Source: an uncultured Muribaculaceae bacterium
GTDB lineage: Bacteria > Bacteroidota > Bacteroidia > Bacteroidales > Muribaculaceae
DNA length: 64,000 nt
NCBI GenBank assembly: GCA_910578395.1
Contig: CAJTPZ010000001.1
Span: forward strand, 1 to 64,000
Direction: 5' to 3'
In this document: in pieces, positions 61,773-64,000 of the stretch
Position numbering within the stretch: the first letter of the stretch is position 1
How the letters are laid out: every line of letters starts with the position of its first letter
Translations under genes and position numbers: made by a program
The notes under the pieces: generated by a model
Told to the model about the DNA's origin: nothing
What the model saw: the letters and a program-made list of their open reading frames with translations, nothing else
Databases searched by the model: none

Positions 61773-63140
61773 ATGTGCATGACCTTATTGAGATTTCATT
61801 TGCATAACTGGAAAACTAATTTTTTCTACAACAATATCTCATTGATAATTGCCGCCTTTGTCACGGGGATTGTCTCAGGCTGCTGCGCATGGCTGCTAAA
61901 ACACCTTATATATTGGATTTCACAACCGATTACAACTGCCGTAAAACCCGATACCCCCAATTATATCTTCATTCTGCTGCCTCTTACAGGAACTATTTTA
62001 GCGGTCTTATATCAGAAATACATTGTAGGCCAAGATATCTATAACGGATTACAACGATTGTCAAACAGACTTTCATCACACAACTACAAATATTCACCCG
62101 GACTCATCCTCGCTCCTATCATTACATGCTCGACCACTATCGGCTTGGGAGGATCAGCTGGATCCGAAGGGCCGATCGCCAGTTCCGGAGCTGCTATCGG
62201 AAGCAATATCGCACAACTTTTTCGTTTCACTCCGGAGCGCATGAGGATATTGGTGGCATGCGGTGCCGGTGCAGGAATCTCAGCTATTTTCAAGGCTCCC
62301 ATAGGAGGCGCACTCTTCATTCTTGAAATTTTCGCGATTTCTTTTGATGCAATAGGCTTTATAGCATTGTTTTCAGCGACAACAGCAGCAGCCCTCACCG
62401 CATTTATTCTATCAGGGTGTACTCCCGATATCTCATTCAACACAGCCTCTACACTACATCTCGGTGACATCTGGATCACTGTCGCTGCCGGCTTATTTCT
62501 GGGTCTCTACTCCACATATTATGCCTTCGTAATGCGTCGCATAGGCAAATTGTACGGCTACATTAAAAACCGTTGGATTAAATGTATCTGTTCCGGAATA
62601 TCAGTAGGAATCCTGATTTTTTTATTTCCATCACTCTATGGAGAAGGGTATGAATCCATAGAGCGACTACTTGCCGATCTTCCACAGAAAATGACCCAGT
62701 ATTCCTGGTTGTCGCCTCTTTTCAGCACCTATAATTCTTCTATAGGAACCATTCTGATTTTCGCATTAGCCATATTGATAATAAAACCTTTTGCCACAGC
62801 ATCTACGATCAATGGAGGCGGAGTGGCCGGTGACTACACTCCATTACTCATGGTCGGCAGTATCGCCGGATTTTTATTCGCTACAGCAATCAATGCATTT
62901 ACCGGTTTCCAGATTCCGGTTACCGACTTTGTGTTCTTAGGCATGACCGGTGTGATGGCAGGCGCCATAAAAGCACCTCTTATGGCAATGTTTCTTACAG
63001 TCGAGACAATATGCGTTCCGTCTCTCTTTCTTCCGGCAGCCACTGTTGCTACAGTATCATACCTGACACGACTTATTTTCAGTCATAACAGTACAAAAAC
63101 ACCTACAAGATTGCGAGACACAAAAAATATTTACAAATGA
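61773..63140 (+). CDS. ClC-family chloride channel or transporter
   Basis: A 455-residue inner-membrane protein with about 12 helices. ClC motifs: GSAGSEGPIASSGA (near 125, the GREGP equivalent with the gating Glu), FKAPIGGALFILE, and NGGGVAGDYTPLL near residue 345 (the GGIFAP equivalent). No C-terminal CBS domains. Bacterial ClCs exchange chloride or fluoride for protons. The ATG at 61773 is followed by a second Met two codons later. It is 19 nt upstream of luxS and likely co-transcribed. Confidence 0.88.
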   Translation: MCMTLLRFHLHNWKTNFFYNNISLIIAAFVTGIVSGCCAWLLKHLIYWISQPITTAVKPDTPNYIFILLPLTGTILAVLYQKYIVGQDIYNGLQRLSNRLSSHNYKYSPGLILAPIITCSTTIGLGGSAGSEGPIASSGAAIGSNIAQLFRFTPERMRILVACGAGAGISAIFKAPIGGALFILEIFAISFDAIGFIALFSATTAAALTAFILSGCTPDISFNTASTLHLGDIWITVAAGLFLGLYSTYYAFVMRRIGKLYGYIKNRWIKCICSGISVGILIFLFPSLYGEGYESIERLLADLPQKMTQYSWLSPLFSTYNSSIGTILIFALAILIIKPFATASTINGGGVAGDYTPLLMVGSIAGFLFATAINAFTGFQIPVTDFVFLGMTGVMAGAIKAPLMAMFLTVETICVPSLFLPAATVATVSYLTRLIFSHNSTKTPTRLRDTKNIYK

Positions 63141-63159
63141 CACCATACACGACAATATT

Positions 63160-63642
63160 ATGAAAAAAATCGCAAGCTTCACAATCGACCATAACCGTCT
63201 TCTACGAGGCATTTATGTCAGTCGACGCGACAAAACTGCATCTGGCGACATAATTACCACTTTTGACATACGCATGACCGAGCCAAATCGACAGCAGGCC
63301 CTTTCACCACAGGCTCTTCATGCTATGGAACATCTTGCCGCGACATATCTGCGCAACCGTCCCGACTGGAGCGATCGTATCGTATATTGGGGACCTATGG
63401 GTTGCTGTACCGGAAACTATCTGATTTTACAAGGCGAACTCGAGCCAGTTGATATTATCGAGCTGATGCATGACACCATGCACTTTGTAGCAAATTTTGA
63501 AGGAGAAATCCCCGGAGCTACACCACGCGACTGCGGAAACTACACATTCATGGATCTTGAAGAGGCTCGTAAAGCTGCCAGAATTTACCTGACCGAAATA
63601 CTCTCCAGCCCCAATCACGACAACCTCACTTACCCATCATAA
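63160..63642 (+). CDS. luxS: S-ribosylhomocysteine lyase
   Basis: A 160-residue metalloenzyme converting S-ribosylhomocysteine to homocysteine and DPD, the precursor of autoinducer-2, in the activated methyl cycle. The metal ligands are His54 and His58 (HAMEHLA) and Cys125 (RDCGNY). Glu57 and catalytic Cys82 (GPMGCCTG) complete the site. Its 3' end overlaps the convergent glycosyltransferase gene by 17 nt. The Cys83 next to the catalytic Cys replaces the usual Arg. Confidence 0.93.
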   Translation: MKKIASFTIDHNRLLRGIYVSRRDKTASGDIITTFDIRMTEPNRQQALSPQALHAMEHLAATYLRNRPDWSDRIVYWGPMGCCTGNYLILQGELEPVDIIELMHDTMHFVANFEGEIPGATPRDCGNYTFMDLEEARKAARIYLTEILSSPNHDNLTYPS

Positions 63643-64000
63643 GATAAGTGCGGTGTCCATGCAGATAATACTCCGTCAATATATTCGGCACACCAGATTT
63701 CCTCAATAGATTTTCAACAGGGAAATCCTTATAAGCGTTTTTCATGCGTCGGTAATCGCAATGAGCTTTCATGACTGCCGATGCATGTTCCCATTTTCCC
63801 ATAAATATATATTGTCCCCATGCCAATGTGTCGAGCATACGGCGTTTGAGCAAAAAACGTGTCTTCCATCCGCCAGAAGGCAGATTTTTATGCAACATAA
63901 GCAGATTGTTGCGGAAATTCAAATATGTTTTCTTGGGAGATGATGCGTCGAGACTTGCACCTCCAAGATGAAACACAACCGAATCGGTCACACACACAAC
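63626..64000 (-). CDS. C-terminal part of a GT2-like glycosyltransferase (partial)
   Basis: The frame is open to the right edge of the window, so the start and catalytic region are missing. The visible 125 residues have VVFHLGGASLDAS and YLNFRNNLLMLHKNLP, which resemble the region after the catalytic domain of family 2 sugar transferases such as rhamnosyltransferases. The rest is basic and helical. The stop at 63626 overlaps the luxS 3' end. The substrate is unknown. Confidence 0.7.
   Translation of the reverse strand, partial: VVCVTDSVVFHLGGASLDASSPKKTYLNFRNNLLMLHKNLPSGGWKTRFLLKRRMLDTLAWGQYIFMGKWEHASAVMKAHCDYRRMKNAYKDFPVENLLRKSGVPNILTEYYLHGHRTYLMMGK

Noticed and set aside
1..64000. CRISPR arrays, tRNA or rRNA genes, insertion sequences, prophage
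   Set aside because: I looked for repeated spacers, cloverleaf ends, transposase motifs and phage genes and saw none; a dedicated tRNA and IS scan would be decisive.

Overview
The window reads as chromosomal DNA from a member of the Bacteroidales (phylum Bacteroidota), plausibly a gut lineage such as Muribaculaceae. The family is a guess from recall; the order is well supported. The evidence is a SusC/SusD pair with a glycan-degradation cluster, a fused SecDF protein, Na+-pumping methylmalonyl-CoA decarboxylase genes, many lipoproteins and exported hydrolases, mostly absent Shine-Dalgarno sites, and promoters of the Bacteroidales type (TAnnTTTG near -7, TTTG or TTG near -33). Base composition looks close to balanced. 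I saw no tRNA, rRNA, CRISPR array, phage gene or insertion sequence, so this looks like stable chromosome with one accessory-style polysaccharide utilisation locus (PUL).

Layout. 1-3900: start of an off-window gene and a secreted GH38 alpha-mannosidase. 4.0-9.3 kb: aromatic amino acid genes (prephenate dehydrogenase, DAHP synthase/chorismate mutase), divergent malate dehydrogenase, an exported thioredoxin, an unknown protein and an M28 peptidase. 9.3-13.0 kb: two DUF3857/transglutaminase-like secreted proteins, one with an intact catalytic triad and one without. 13.2-17.4 kb: an operon of aspartate kinase, diaminopimelate decarboxylase and an ABC-F ATPase. 17.6-17.9 kb: cytoplasmic thioredoxin. 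18.1-28.8 kb: PUL with SusC, SusD, a sialidase-like protein, two nucleoside-hydrolase-like lipoproteins and a GH20 hexosaminidase. 28.9-35.1 kb: membrane acyltransferase, TPR/PD40 protein, CstA-type transporter, PHP phosphatase, LrgA/LrgB. 35.2-38.7 kb: exported Gfo/Idh-type protein and an aldo/keto reductase-membrane protein-MarC-Dabb operon. 39.0-43.7 kb: methylmalonyl-CoA epimerase plus methylmalonyl-CoA decarboxylase. 43.8-47.8 kb: DUF308-like and LysE membrane proteins, PAP2 phosphatase, TPR protein, GH13 amylase. 47.8-51.9 kb: S9 peptidase and two tandem SGNH hydrolases. 51.9-58.1 kb: parE-coaD-S41 protease-NlpC/P60-dipeptide epimerase operon. 58.6-64.0 kb: SecDF, ClC channel, LuxS and the end of a glycosyltransferase.

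How the genes work together. Malate dehydrogenase and the epimerase/decarboxylase cluster belong to the succinate-propionate fermentation route, in which decarboxylation of methylmalonyl-CoA pumps Na+. The PUL, the GH38 mannosidase and the GH13 amylase feed sugars into it. The murein-peptide genes (NlpC/P60 and dipeptide epimerase) and the DAP/lysine genes touch cell-wall turnover and synthesis.

The most unusual items are the PUL combining sialidase-like, GH20 and paired nucleoside-hydrolase-like lipoproteins; the active/inactive transglutaminase pair; the ABC-F protein with one degenerate ATP site; the lamin-tail/OadG fusion; and the Tat-type signal on a dipeptide epimerase. I did not find a clearly new multi-gene defence or mobile system. 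All comparisons are by eye; no database search was run.
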